From positions 62,270,025 through 62,334,024 of the forward strand of contig CP136068.1 of the NCBI GenBank assembly GCA_032622095.1: a DNA stretch of 64,000 nt, in the 5' to 3' direction. Numbering within the stretch: position 1 is the stretch's first letter; each line of letters opens with the position of its first letter. This document shows, one piece after another, positions 36,229 to 49,400 of this stretch. Under the pieces are notes generated by a model. That model saw nothing but the letters and a program-made list of their open reading frames with translations, was not told the origin of the DNA and ran no database searches. The position numbers and the translations under genes were made by a program. Source of the DNA: Siphonodentalium dalli. Taxonomy: Eukaryota > Mollusca > Scaphopoda > Gadilida > Siphonodentaliidae.

Positions 36229-39159
36229 GGGTTCCTGCCTGTCCACTCTTATATGAGTTCCCCCTTGTCCACTCTTATATGAGTTGCTCCCTGTCCATTC
36301 TTTAATGAGTTTCTCCCTGTCCACTCAAATATGAGTTCCTCCCTGACCACTCTTATATGTGTTCCTGCCTGTCCACTCTTATATGAGTTCCTCCCAGTCC
36401 ACTCTTATGAGTTCCTCCCTGTCCACTCTTATATGAGTTCCTCCCTGACCACTCTTATAAGAGTTCCTGCCTGTCCACTCTTATATGAGTTCCCCATGTC
36501 TACTCTTATGAGTTCCTCCCTGTCCACTCTTATATGAGTCCCCCCTGTCCACTCTTATATGAGTTCCTCCATGTCAACTCTTATATGAGTTCCTCCATGT
36601 CCACCCTTTAATATATGAGTTCTTCCCTGTCCAATCTTATATGAGTTGCTGCCTGCCACTCTTATATGAGTTCATCCATGTCCACTCTTATATGAGTTCC
36701 TCCCTGTCCACTCTTATATGAGTTGCTGCCTGCCACTAGTATATGAGTTCATCCATGTCCACTCTTATATGAGATGCTGTCTGTCCACTCTTATATGAGT
36801 TCCTCCTGTCCACTCTTATATGAGTTGGACCTGTATACTCTTATATGAGTTCCTCACTGTCCACTCTTATATGAGTTGCTGACTGTCCACTCTTATATGA
36901 GCTGCTGCATGTCCACTCTCATATGAATTCATCCTTGTCCACTCTTATATGAGTTCCTCCCTGTCCACTCTTATATTAGTTCCTCCCTGTCCACTCTTAT
37001 ATTAGTTCCTCCCTGTACACTCATATATTAATTCCTCACTGTCCACTCTTATATGAGTTCCTGCCTGTCCACTCTTATATGAGTTCCAGCCTGTCCACTC
37101 GTATATGAGTTCCTGCCTGTCCACTCTTACATGAGTTCCTCCCTGTCCACTTTATTTGAGTTCCTCCCTGTCCTCTCTTATATGGGTTCCTGCCTGTCCA
37201 CTCTTATATGAGTTCCCCCTTGTCCACTCTTATATGAGTTGCTCCCTGTCCATTCTTTAATGAGTTTCTCCCTGTCCACTCAAATAAGAGTTCCTCCCTG
37301 ACCACTCTTATATGTGTTCCTGCCTTTCCACTCTTATATGAGTTCCTCCCAGTCCACTCTTATGAGTTCCTCCCTGTCCACTCTTATATGAGTTTCTCCA
37401 TGTCCACTCTTATATGAGTTTCTCCCTGACCACCCTTATATGAGTTCCTGCCTGTCCACTCTTATATGAGTTCCCCCTGTCTACTCTTATGAGTTCCTCC
37501 CTGTCCACTCTTATATGAGTTCCCCCTGTCCACTCTTGTATGAGTTCCTCCATGTCCACTCTTATATGAGTTCCTCCATGTCCACCCTTATATGAGTTCC
37601 TCCCTGTCCAATCTTATATGAGTTGCTGCCTGCCACTCTTATATGAGTTCATCCATGTCCACTATTATATGAGTTGCTGACTGTCCACTCTTATATGAGT
37701 TGCTGCATGTCCACTCTTATATGAATTCATCCTTGTCCACTCTTATATGAGTTCCTCCCTGTCCACTCTTATATGACTTCCTTCCTGTCCACTCTTATAT
37801 GAATTCCTCCTTGTCCACTCTTATATGAGTTCATCCCTGTCCACTCTTATATGAGTTCCTCACAGTCCACTCTTATATGAGTTCCTCGTTGTCCACTCTT
37901 ATATGAGTCCCTCATTGTCCACTCTTATATGAGTTGCTGCCTGTCCACTCGTATATGAGTTCCCCCCTGTCCACTCTTGTGAGTTCCCCATTGTCCACTC
38001 GAATATGAGTTGCTGCCTGTCCACTATTATATGAGTTCCAGTCTGTCCACTCTTATATGAGTTCCTCATTTTCCACTCTTATATGAGTTCCTCATTTTCC
38101 ACTCTAATATGAGTTCCTCCCAGTCCACTCTTATATGAGTTGCTGCCTGTCCAGTATTATATGAGTCCCAGCCTGTCCACTCTTGTGTGAATTCCTGCAT
38201 GTCCACTCTTATATGAGTTCTTCCCTGTCCACTCTTATATGAGTTCCTCCCTGTCTACTCTTATATGAGTTCCTCCCTGTCCACTCTTATATGAGTTCCT
38301 CCCTGTCCACTCTTATATGAGTACCTCCCTGTCCACTCTTATATGAGTTCCTCCCTGTCCACTCTTATATGAGTTCCTCCCTGTCCACTCTTATATTAGT
38401 TCCTCCCTGTACACTCATATATTAGTTTCTCCCTGTCCTCTCTTATATGAGTTCCTCCCTGTCCACTCTTATATGAGTTGCTGCCTGTCCACTCGTATAT
38501 GAGTTCCAGCCTGTCCACTCTTATGAGTTCCTCCATGTCCACTCTTATGAGTTCCTCCCAGTCCACTCTTATATGATTTCCTGCCTGTCCACTCTTATGA
38601 GTTCCAGCCTGTCCACTCTTATGAGTTCCAGCCTGTCCACTCTTATATGAGTTCCTCCCTGTCCACTCTTATATTAGTTCCTCCCTGTCCACTCTTATAT
38701 TAGTTCCTCCCTGTCCACTCTTATATTAGTTCCTCCCTGTCCACTCATATATTAGTTCCTCCCTGTCCACTCTTATATTAGTTCCTCCCTGTCCACTCTT
38801 ATATTAGTTCCTCCATGTACACTCATATATTAGTTCCTCCCTGTCCTCTCTTATGAGTTCCTCCCTGTCCACTATTATATGAGTTGCTGCCTGTCCACTC
38901 TTATATGAGTTCCTGCCTGTCCACTCTTATATGAGTTCCTGCCTGTCCACTCTTATGAGTTCCTCCATGTCCACTCTTATGAGTTCCTCACTGTCCACTC
39001 TTATGAGTTCCTCCCTGTCCACTCTTATATGAGTTCCTGCCTGTCCACTCTTATATGAGTTCCAGCCTGTCCACTCTTATATGAGTTCCTGCCTGTCCAC
39101 TCTTACATGAGTTCCTCCCTGTCCACTTTATATGAGTTCCTCCTTGTCCACTCTTATAT
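36229..39159 (+). repeat. Composite higher-order unit, 2931 bp, second copy
   Basis: Marker positions are those of the previous composite plus exactly 2931 (GGACCTGTATAC 36,825; CCCTTTAATATATGAG 36,604; anchors 36,229 and 37,184). Variants of this copy include GAGATGCTGTCTG (about 36.77 kb), GAGCTGCTGCATG (about 36.90 kb) and ACTTTATTTGAG (about 37.15 kb). All three are shared with the next composite but not the previous one, which orders the duplications. Confidence 0.8.
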
Positions 39160-42065
39160 GGGTTCCTGCCTGTCCACTCTTATATGAGTTCCCCCTTGTC
39201 CACTCTTATATGAGTTGCTCCCTGTCCATTCTTTAATGAGTTTCTCCCTGTCCACTCAAATATGAGTTCCTCCCTGACCACTCTTATATGTGTTCCTGCC
39301 TGTCCACTCTTATATGAGTTCCTCCCAGTCCACTCTTATGAGTTCCTCCCTGTCCACTCTTATATGAGTTCCTCCCTGACCACTCTTATAAGAGTTCCTG
39401 CCTGTCCACTCTTATATGAGTTCCCCATGTCTACTCTTATGAGTTCCTCCCTGTCCACTCTTATATGAGTCCCCCCTGTCCACTCTTATATGAGTTCCTC
39501 CATGTCAACTCTTATATGAGTTCCTCCATGTCCACCCTTTAATATATGAGTTCTTCCCTGTCCAATCTTATATGAGTTGCTGCCTGCCACTCTTATATGA
39601 GTTCATCCATGTCCACTCTTATATGAGTTCCTCCCTGTCCACTCTTATATGAGTTGCTGCCTGCCACTAGTATATGAGTTCATCCATGTCCACTCTTATA
39701 TGAGATGCTGTCTGTCCACTCTTATATGAGTTCCTCCTGTCCACTCTTATATGAGTTGGACCTGTATACTCTTATATGAGTTCCTCACTGTCCACTCTTA
39801 TATGAGTTGCTGACTGTCCACTCTTATATGAGCTGCTGCATGTCCACTCTCATATGAATTCATCCTTGTCCACTCTTATATGAGTTCCTCCCTGTCCACT
39901 CTTATATTAGTTCCTCCCTGTCCACTCTTATATTAGTTCCTCCCTGTACACTCATATATTAATTCCTCACTGTCCACTCTTATATGAGTTCCTGCCTGTC
40001 CACTCTTATATGAGTTCCAGCCTGTCCACTCGTATATGAGTTCCTGCCTGTCCACTCTTACATGAGTTCCTCCCTGTCCACTTTATTTGAGTTTCTCCCT
40101 GTCCTCTCTTATATGGGTTCCTGCCTGTCCACTCTTATATGAGTTCCCCCTTGTCCACTCTTATATGAGTTGCTCCCTGTCCATTCTTTAATGAGTTTCT
40201 CCCTGTCCACTCAAATAAGAGTTCCTCCCTGACCACTCTTATATGTGTTCCTGCCTTTCCACTCTTATATGAGTTCCTCCCAGTCCACTCTTATGAGTTC
40301 CTCCCTGTCCACTCTTATATGAGTTTCTCCATGTCCACTCTTATATGAGTTTCTCCCTGACCACCCTTATATGAGTTCCTGCCTGTCCACTCTTATATGA
40401 GTTCCCCCTGTCTACTTTTATGAGTTCCTCCCTGTCCACTCTTATATGAGTTCCCCCTGTCCACTCTTGTATGAGTTCCTCCATGTCCACTCTTATATGA
40501 GTTCCTCCATGTCCACTCTTATATGAGTTCCTCCCTGTCCAATCTTATATGAGTTGCTGCCTGCCACTCTTATATGAGTTCATCCATGTCCACTATTATA
40601 TGAGTTGCTGACTGTCCACTCTTATATGAGTTGCTGCATGTCCACTCTTATATGAATTCATCCTTGTCCACTCTTATATGAGTTCCTCCCTGTCCACTCT
40701 TATATGACTTCCTTCCTGTCCACTCTTATATGAATTCCTCCTTGTCCACTCTTATATGAGTTCATCCCTGTCCACTCTTATATGAGTTCCTCACAGTCCA
40801 CTCTTATATGAGTTCCTCGTTGTCCACTCTTATATGAGTCCCTCATTGTCCACTCTTATATGAGTTGCTGCCTGTCCACTCGTATATGAGTTCCCCCCTG
40901 TCCACTCTTGTGAGTTCCCCATTGTCCACTCGAATATGAGTTGCTGCCTGTCCACTATTATATGAGTTCCAGTCTGTCCACTCTTATATGAGTTCCTCAT
41001 TTTCCACTCTTATATGAGTTCCTCATTTTCCACTCTAATATGAGTTCCTCCCAGTCCACTCTTATATGAGTTGCTGCCTGTCCACTATTATATGAGTCCC
41101 AGCCTGTCCACTCTTGTGTGAATTCCTGCATGTCCACTCTTATATGAGTTCTTCCCTGTCCACTCTTATATGAGTTCCTCCCTGTCCACTCTTATATGAG
41201 TTCCTCCCTGTCCACTCTTATATGAGTTCCTCCCTGTCCACTCTTATATGAGTACCTCCCTGTCCACTCTTATATGAGTTCCTCCCTGTCCACTCTTATA
41301 TGAGTTCCTCCCTGTACACTCATATATTAGTTTCTCCCTGTCCTCTCTTATATGAGTTCCTCCCTGTCCACTCTTATATGAGTTGCTGCCTGTCCACTCG
41401 TATATGAGTTCCAGCCTGTCCACTCTTATGAGTTCCTCCATGTCCACTCTTATGAGTTCCTCCCAGTCCACTCTTATATGATTTCCTGCCTGTCCACTCT
41501 TATGAGTTCCAGCCTGTCCACTCTTATGAGTTCCAGCCTGTCCACTCTTATATGAGTTCCTCCCTGTCCACTCTTATATTAGTTCCTCACTGTCCACTCT
41601 TATATTAGTTCCTCCCTGTCCACTCTTATATTAGTTCCTCCCTGTCCACTCATATATTAGTTCCTCCCTGTCCACTCTTATATTAGTTCCTCCCTGTCCA
41701 CTCTTATATTAGTTCCTCCATGTACACTCATATATTAGTTACTCCCTGTCCTCTCTTATGAGTTCCTCCCTGTCCACTATTATATGAGTTGCTGCCTGTC
41801 CACTCTTATATGAGTTCCTGCCTGTCCACTCTTATATGAGTTCCTGCCTGTCCACTCTTATGAGTTCCTCCATGTCCACTCTTATGAGTTCCTCACTGTC
41901 CACTCTTATGAGTTCCTCCCTGTCCACTCTTATATGAGTTTTTTGCCTGTCCACTCTTATATGAGTTCCAGCCTGTCCACTCTTATATGAGTTCCTGCCT
42001 GTCCACTCTTACATGAGTTCCTCCCTGTCCACTTTATATGAGTTCCTCCCTGTCCACTCTTATAT
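39160..42065 (+). repeat. Composite higher-order unit, 2906 bp, third copy
   Basis: The 955-bp short unit is identical in layout to its left neighbour. The long unit is 1951 bp. Two changes account for the 25-bp loss: one monomer fewer in the consensus run near 41.27-41.31 kb, and one extra base in a T-run at 41,939, where TTCCTGCC has become TTTTTTGCC. That T-run variant recurs at 44,999 and 63,408. Confidence 0.79.
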
Positions 42066-45000
42066 GGGTTCCTGCCTGTCCACTCTTATATGAGTTCCCC
42101 CTTGTCCACTCTTATATGAGTTGCTCCCTGTCCATTCTTTAATGAGTTTCTCCCTGTCCACTCAAATATGAGTTCCTCCCTGACCACTCTTATATGTGTT
42201 CCTGCCTGTCCACTCTTATATGAGTTCCTCCCAGTCCACTCTTATGAGTTCCTCCCTGTCCACACTTATATGAGTTTCTCCATGTCCACTCTTATATGAG
42301 TTCCTCCCTGACCACTCTTTTATGAGTTCCTGCCCGTCCACTCTTATATGAGTTCCCCCTGTCTACTATTATGAGTTCCTCCCTGTCCACTCTTATATGA
42401 GTTCCCCCTGTCCACTCTTATATGAGTTCCTCCATGTCCACTCTTATATGAGTTCCTCCATGTCCACCCTTATATGAGTTCCTCCGTGTCCAATCTTATA
42501 TGAGTTGCTGCCTGCCACTCTTATATGAGTTCATCCATGTCCACTCTTATATTAGTTCCTCCCTGTCCACTCTTATATGAGTTGCTGCCTGCCACTAGTA
42601 TATGAGTTCATCCATGTCCACTCTTATATGAGTTGCTGTCTGTCCACTCTTATATGAGTTCCTCCTGTCCACTCTTATATGAGTTGCTGTCTGTCCACTC
42701 TTATATGAGTTCCTCCCTGTCCACTCTTATATGAGTTGCTGAATGTCCACTCTTATTTGAGTTGCTGCATGTCCACTCTTATATGAATTCATCCTTGTCC
42801 ACTCTTATATGAGTTCCTCCCTGTCCACTCTTATATGACTTCCTGCCTGTCCACTCTTATATGAATTCCTCCTTGTCCACTCTTATATGAGTTCATCCCT
42901 GTCCACTCTTATATGAGTTCCTCACAGTCCACTCTTATATGAGTTCCTCATTGTCCACTCTTATATGAGTCCCTCATTGTCCACTCTTATATGAGTTGCT
43001 GCCTGTCCACTCGTATATGAGTGCCCCCTGTCCACTCTTGTGAGTTCCCCATTGTCCACTCGAATATGAGTTGCTGCCTGTCCACTATTATATGAGTTCC
43101 AGTCTGTCCACTCTTATATGAGTTCCTCATTTTCCACTCTTATATGACTTCCTCATTTTCCACTCTTATATGAGTTCCTCCCAGTCCACTCTTATATGAG
43201 TTGCTGCCTGTCCACTATTATATGAGTCCCAGCCTGTCCACTCTTGTGTGAATTCATGCATGTCCACTCTTATATGAGTTCTTCCCTGTCCACTCTTATA
43301 TGAGTTCCTCCCTGTCCACTCTTATATGAGTTCCTCCCTGTCCACTCTTATATGAGTTCCTCCCTGTCCACTCTTATATGAGTTCCTCCCTGTCCACTCT
43401 TATATGAGTTCCTCCCTGTCCACTCTTATATGAGTTCCTCCCTGTCCACTCTTATATTAGTTCCTCCCTGTACACTCATATATTAGTTTCTCCCTGTCCT
43501 CTCTTATATGAGTTCCTCCCTGTCCACTCTTATATGAGTTGCTGCCTGTCCACTCGTATATGAGTTCCAGCCTGTCCACTCTTATGAGTTCCTCCATGTC
43601 CACTCTTATGAGTTCCTCCTTGTCCACTCTTATGTGAGTTGCTGACTGTCCACTCTTATATGAGTTGCTGCATGTCCACTCTTATATGAATTCATCCTTG
43701 TCCACTCTTATATGAGTTGCTGCATGTCCACTCTTATATGAATTCATCCTTGTCCACTCTTATATGAGTTCCTCCCTGTCCACTCTTATATGACTTCCTG
43801 CCTGTCCACTCTTATATGAATTCCTCCTTGTCCACTCTTATATGAGTTCCTCATTGTCCATTCTTATATGAGTCCCTCATTGTCCACTCTTATATGAGTT
43901 GCTGCCTTTCCACTCGTATATGAGTTCCCCCCTGTCCACTCTTGTGAGTTCCCCATTGTCCACTCGAATATGAGTTGCTGCTTGTCCACTATTATATGAT
44001 TTCCAGTCTGTCCACTCTTATATGAGTTCCTCATTTTCCACTCTTATATGAGTTCCTCATTTTCCACTCTTATATGAGTTCCTCATTTTCCACTCTAATA
44101 TGAGTTCCTCCCAGTCCACTCTTATATGAGTTGCTGCATGTCCACTATTATATGAGTCCCAGCCTGTCCACTCTTGTGTGAATTCCTGCATGTCCACTCT
44201 TATATGAGTTCTTCCCTGTCCACTCTTATATGAGTTCCTCCCTGTCCACTCTTATATGAGTTCCTCCCTGTCCACTCTTATATGAGTTCCTCCCTGTCCA
44301 CTCTTATATGAGTACCTCCCTGTCCACTCTTATATGAGTTCCTCCCTGTCCACTCTTATATGAGTTCCTCCCTGTACACTCATATATTAGTTTCTCCCTG
44401 TCCTCTCTTATATGAGTTCCTCCCTGTCCACTCTTATATGAGTTGCTGCCTGTCCACTCGTATATGAGTTCCAGCCTGTCCACTCTTATGAGTTCCTCCA
44501 TGTCCACTCTTATGAGTTCCTCCCAGTCCACTCTTATATGATTTCCTGCCTGTCCACTCTTATGAGTTCCAGCCTGTCCACTCTTATGAGTTCCAGCCTG
44601 TCCACTCTTATATGAGTTCCTCCCTGTCCACTCTTATATTAGTTCCTCCCTGTCCACTCTTATATTAGTTCCTCCCTGTCCACTCTTATATTAGTTCCTC
44701 CCTGTCCACTCATATATTAGTTCCTCCCTGTCCACTCTTATATTAGTTCCTCCCTGTCCACTCTTATATTAGTTCCTCCATGTACACTCATATATTAGTT
44801 ACTCCCTGTCCTCTCTTATGAGTTCCTCCCTGTCCACTATTATATGAGTTGCTGCCTGTCCACTCTTATATGAGTTCCTGCCTGTCCACTCTTATATGAG
44901 TTCCTGCCTGTCCACTCTTATGAGTTCCTCCATGTCCACTCTTATGAGTTCCTCACTGTCCACTCTTATGAGTTCCTCCCTGTCCACTCTTATATGAGTT

Positions 45001-45125
45001 TTTTGCCTGTCCACTCTTATATGAGTTCCAGCCTGTCCACTCTTATATGAGTTCCTGCCTGTCCACTCTTACATGAGTTCCTCCCTGTCCACTTTATATG
45101 AGTTCCTCCCTGTCCACTCTTATAT
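42066..45125 (+). repeat. Higher-order unit, 3060 bp, with replaced GGACC slot
   Basis: This is a non-composite long unit. It contains two CTTGTGAG slots 904 bp apart (43,039 and 43,943). Where the GGACCTGTATAC monomer should stand (about 42,681) there is a GCTGTCTG-type monomer, as if copied from the neighbour two monomers upstream. A doubled GCTGCATG/GAATTCATCC pair occurs at about 43.66-43.76 kb. Confidence 0.77.
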
Positions 45126-48100
45126 GGGTTCCTGCCTGTCCACTCTTATATGAGTTCCCCCTTGTCCACTCTTATATGAGTTGCTCCCTGTCCATTCTTT
45201 AATGAGTTTCTCCCTGTCCACTCAAATATGAGTTCCTCCCTGACCACTCTTATATGTGTTCCTGCCTGTCCACTCTTATATGAGTTCCTCCCAGTCCACT
45301 CTTATGAGTTCCTCCCTGTCCACTCTTATATGAGTTTCTCCATGTCCACTCTTATATGAGTTCCTCCCTGACCACTCTTTTATGAGTTCCTGCCTGTCCA
45401 CTCTTATATGAGTTCCCCCTGTCTACTATTATGAGTTCCTCCCTGTCCACTCTTATATGAGTTCCCCCTGTCCACTATTATATGAGTTCCTCCATGTCCA
45501 CTCTTATATGAGTTCCTCCATGTCCACCCTTATATGAGTTCCTCCGTGTCCAATCTTATATGAGTTGCTGCCTGCCACTCTTATATGAGTTCATCCATGT
45601 CCACTCTTATATTAGTTCCTCCCTGTCCACTCTTATATGAGTTGCTGCCTGCCACTAGTATATGAGTTCATCCATGTCCACTCTTATATGAGTTGCTGTC
45701 TGTCCACTCTTATATGAGTTCCTCCTGTCCACTCTTATATGAGTTGGACCTGTATACTCTTATATGAGTTCCTCCCTGTCCACTCTTATATGAGTTGCTG
45801 AATGTCCACTCTTATTTGAGTTGCTGCATGTCCACTCTTATATGAATTCATCCTTGTCCACTCTTATATGAGTTCCTCCCTGTCCACTCTTATATGACTT
45901 CCTGCCTGTCCACTCTTATATGAATTCCTCCTTGTCCACTCTTATATGAGTTCATCCCTGTCCACTCTTATATGAGTTCCTCACAGTCCACTCTTATATG
46001 AGTTCCTCATTGTCCACTCTTATATGAGTCCCTCATTGTCCACTCTTATATGAGTTGCTGCCTGTCCACTCGTATATGAGTTCCCCCTGTCCACTCTTGT
46101 GAGTTCCCCATTGTCCACTCGAATATGAGTTGCTGCCTGTCCACTATTATATGAGTTCCAGTCTGTCCACTCTTATATGAGTTCCTCATTTTCCACTCTT
46201 ATATGAGTTCCTCATTTTCCACTCTTATATGAGTTCCTCCCAGTCCACTCTTATATGAGTTGCTGCCTGTCCACTATTATATGAGTCCCAGCCTGTCCAC
46301 TCTTGTGTGAATTCATGCATGTCCACTCTTATATGAGTTCTTCCCTGTCCACTCTTATATGAGTTCCTCCCTGTCCACTCTTATATGAGTTCCTCCCTGT
46401 CCACTCTTATATGAGTTCCTCCCTGTCCACTCTTATATGAGTTCCTCCCTGTCCACTCTTATATGAGTTCCTCACTGTCCACTCTTATACGAGTTCCTCC
46501 CTGTCCACTCTTATATTAGTTCCTCCCTGTACACTCATATATTAGTTTCTCCCTGTCCTCTCTTATATGAGTTCCTCCCTGTCCACTCTTATATGAGTTG
46601 CTGCCTGTCCACTCGTATATGAGTTCCAGCCTGTCCACTCTTATGAGTTCCTCCATGTCCACTCTTATGAGTTCCTCCTTGTCCACTCTTATATGAGTTG
46701 CTGACTGTCCACTCTTATATGAGTTGCTGCATGTCCACTCTTATATGAATTCATCCTTGTCCACTCTTATATGAGTTCCTCCCTGTCCACTCTTATATGA
46801 CTTCCTGCCTGTCCACTCTTATATGAATTCCTCCTTGTCCACTCTTATATGAGTTCATCCCTGTCCACTCTTATATGAGTTCCTCACAGTCCACTCTTAT
46901 ATGAGTTCCTCATTGTCCATTCTTATATGAGTCCCTCATTGTCCACTCTTATATGAGTTGCTGCCTTTCCACTCGTATATGAGTTCCCCCCTGTCCACTC
47001 TTGTGAGTTCCCCATTGTCCACTCGAATATGAGTTGCTGCTTGTCCACTATTATATGAGTTCCAGTCTGTCCACTCTTATATGAGTTCCTCATTTTCCAC
47101 TCTTATATGAGTTCCTCATTTTCCACTCTTATATGAGTTCCTCCCAGTCCACTCTTATATGAGTTGCTGCCTGTCCACTATTATATGAGTCCCAGTCTGT
47201 CCACTCTTGTGTGAATTCCTGCATGTCCACTCTTATATGAGTTCTTCCCTGTCCACTCTTATATGAGTTCCTCCCTGTCCACTCTTATATGAGTTCCTCC
47301 CTTTCCACTCTAATATGAGTTCCTCCCTGTTCACTCTTATATGAGTTCCTCCCTGTCCACTCTTATATGAGTTCCTCCCTGTCCACTCTTATATTAGTTC
47401 CTCCCTGTACACTCATATATTAGTTACTCCCTGTCCTCTCTTATATGAGTTCCTCCCTGTCCACTCTTATATGAGTTGCTGCCTGTCCACTCGTATATGA
47501 GTTCCAGCCTGTCCACTCTTATGAGTTCCTCCATGTCCACTCTTATGAGTTCCTCCCTGTCCACTCTTATATGAGTTCCTGCCTGTCCACTCTTATGAGT
47601 TCCAGCCTGTCCACTTATTGAGTTCCAGCCTGTCCACTCTTATATGAGTTCCTCCCTGTCCACTCTTATATTAGTTCCTCCCTGTCCACTCTTATATTAG
47701 TTCCTCCCTGTCCACTCTTATATTAGTTCCTCCCTGTCCACTCTTATATTAGTTCCTCCCTGTCCACTCTTATATTAGTTCCTCCCTGTCCACTCTTATT
47801 TTAGTTCCTCCATGTACACTCATATATTAGTTCCTCCCTGTCCTCTCTTATGAGTTCCTCCCTGTCCACTATTATATGAGTTGCTGCCTGTCCACTCGTA
47901 TATGAGTTCCAGCCTGTCCACTCTTATATGAGTTCCTGCCTGTCCACTCTTATATGAGTTCCTGCCTGTCCACTCTTATGAGTTCCTCCATGTCCACTCT
48001 TATGAGTTCCTCACTGTCCACTCTTATGAGTTCCTCACTGTCCACTCTTATATGAGTTCCTGCCTGTCCACTCTTATATGAGTTCCAGCCTGTCCACTCT

Positions 48101-48182
48101 AATATGAGTTCCTGCCTGTCCACTCTTACATGAGTTCCTCCCTGTCCACTTTATATGAGTTCCTCCCTGTCCACTCTTATAT
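45126..48182 (+). repeat. Higher-order unit, 3057 bp
   Basis: This is parallel to the previous unit at 3059-3060 bp offset, with the GGACCTGTATAC monomer present (45,744) and the nested CTTGTGAG pair at 46,098 and 47,002. From about 47.28 kb it shows the CCCTTTCCACTCTAATATGAG monomer and an ACTTATTGAG monomer (47,613), which are otherwise typical of the GAGCTC family, so it looks like a hybrid of two unit lineages. Confidence 0.73.
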
Positions 48183-49400
48183 GGGTTCCTGCATGTCCAC
48201 TCTTATATGAGTTCCCCCTTGTCCACTCTTATATGAGTTGCTCCCTGTCCATTCATTAATGAGTTTCTCCCTGTCCACTCAAATATGAGGTCCTCCCTGA
48301 CCACTCTTATATGTGTTCCTGCCTGTCCACTCTTATATGAGTTCCTCCCAGTCCACTCTTATGAGTTCCTCCCTGTCCACTCTTATATGAGTTTCTCCAT
48401 GTCCACTCTTATATGAGTTCCTCCCTGACCACTCTTATAAGAGTTCCTGCCTGTCCACTCTTATATGAGTTCCCCCTGTCTACTCTTATGAGTTCCCCCC
48501 TGTCCACTCTTATATGAGTTCCCCCTGTCCACTCTTATATGAGTTCCTCCATGTCAACTCTTATATGAGTTCCTCCATGTCCACCCTTTAATATATGAGT
48601 TCCTCCCTGTCCAATCTTATATGAGTTGCTGCCTGCCACTCTTATATGAGTTCATCCATGTCCACTCTTATATGAGTTCCTCCCTGTCCACTCTTATATG
48701 AGTTGCTGCCTGCCACTAGTATATGAGTTCATCCATGTCCACTCTTATATGAGTTGCTGTCTGTCCACTCTTATATGAGTTCCTCCTGTCCACTCTTATA
48801 TGAGTTGAACCTGTTTACTCTTATATGAGTTCCTCACTGTCCACTCTTATATGAGTTGCTGACTGTCCACTCTTATATGAGTTGCTGCATGTCCACTCTT
48901 ATATGAATTCATCCTTGTCCACTCTTATATGAGTTCCTCCCTGTCCACTCTTATATGACTTCCTGCCTGTCCACTCTTATATGAATTCCTCCTTGTCCAC
49001 TCTTATATGAGTTCATCCCTGTCCACTCTTATATGAGTTCCTCACAGTCCACTCTTATATGAGTTCCTCATTGTCCACTCTTATATGAGTCCCTCATTGT
49101 CCACTCTTATATGAGTTGCTGCCTGTCCACTCGTATATGAGTTCCCCCCTGTCCACTCTTGTGAGTTCCCCATTGTCCACTCGAAAATGAGTTGCTGCCT
49201 GTCCACTATTATATGAGTTCCAATCTGTCCACTCTTATATGAGTTCCTCATTTTCCACTCTTATATGAGTTCCTCATTTTCCACTCTTATATGAGTTCCT
49301 CCCAGTCCACTCTTATATGAGTTGCTGCCTGTCCACTATTATATGAGTCCCAGCCTGTCCACTCTTGTGTGAATTCCTGCATGTCCACTCTTATATGAGT
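48183..49400 (+). repeat. First part of a broken unit
   Basis: Regular marker order continues here: CAAATATGAG, GACCACTC, CCCTTTAATATATGAG (48,584), a mutated GGACC slot reading TTGAACCTGTTTAC (48,805), GAATTC monomers, CTTGTGAG (49,160), ACTCGAAAATGAG, then GTGTGAATTCC near 49,365. After that the usual order is lost. Confidence 0.7.

Noticed and set aside
36331-36537. Open frames of 60-82 codons on the + strand (also near 17,862, 39,262, 51,315, 52,680, 57,824 and 60,731)
   Set aside because: These read SSSLSTLI/PVHSYMSS repeats that are frame-shifted readings of the same monomer. Their identity between copies follows the segmental duplications, not protein conservation.
41244-41471. 75-codon - strand frames (also near 11,533, 14,363, 25,306 and 44,304; a 72-codon one near 50,935)
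   Set aside because: Same explanation: they cover 24-bp monomers where stops drop out. No evidence of coding.
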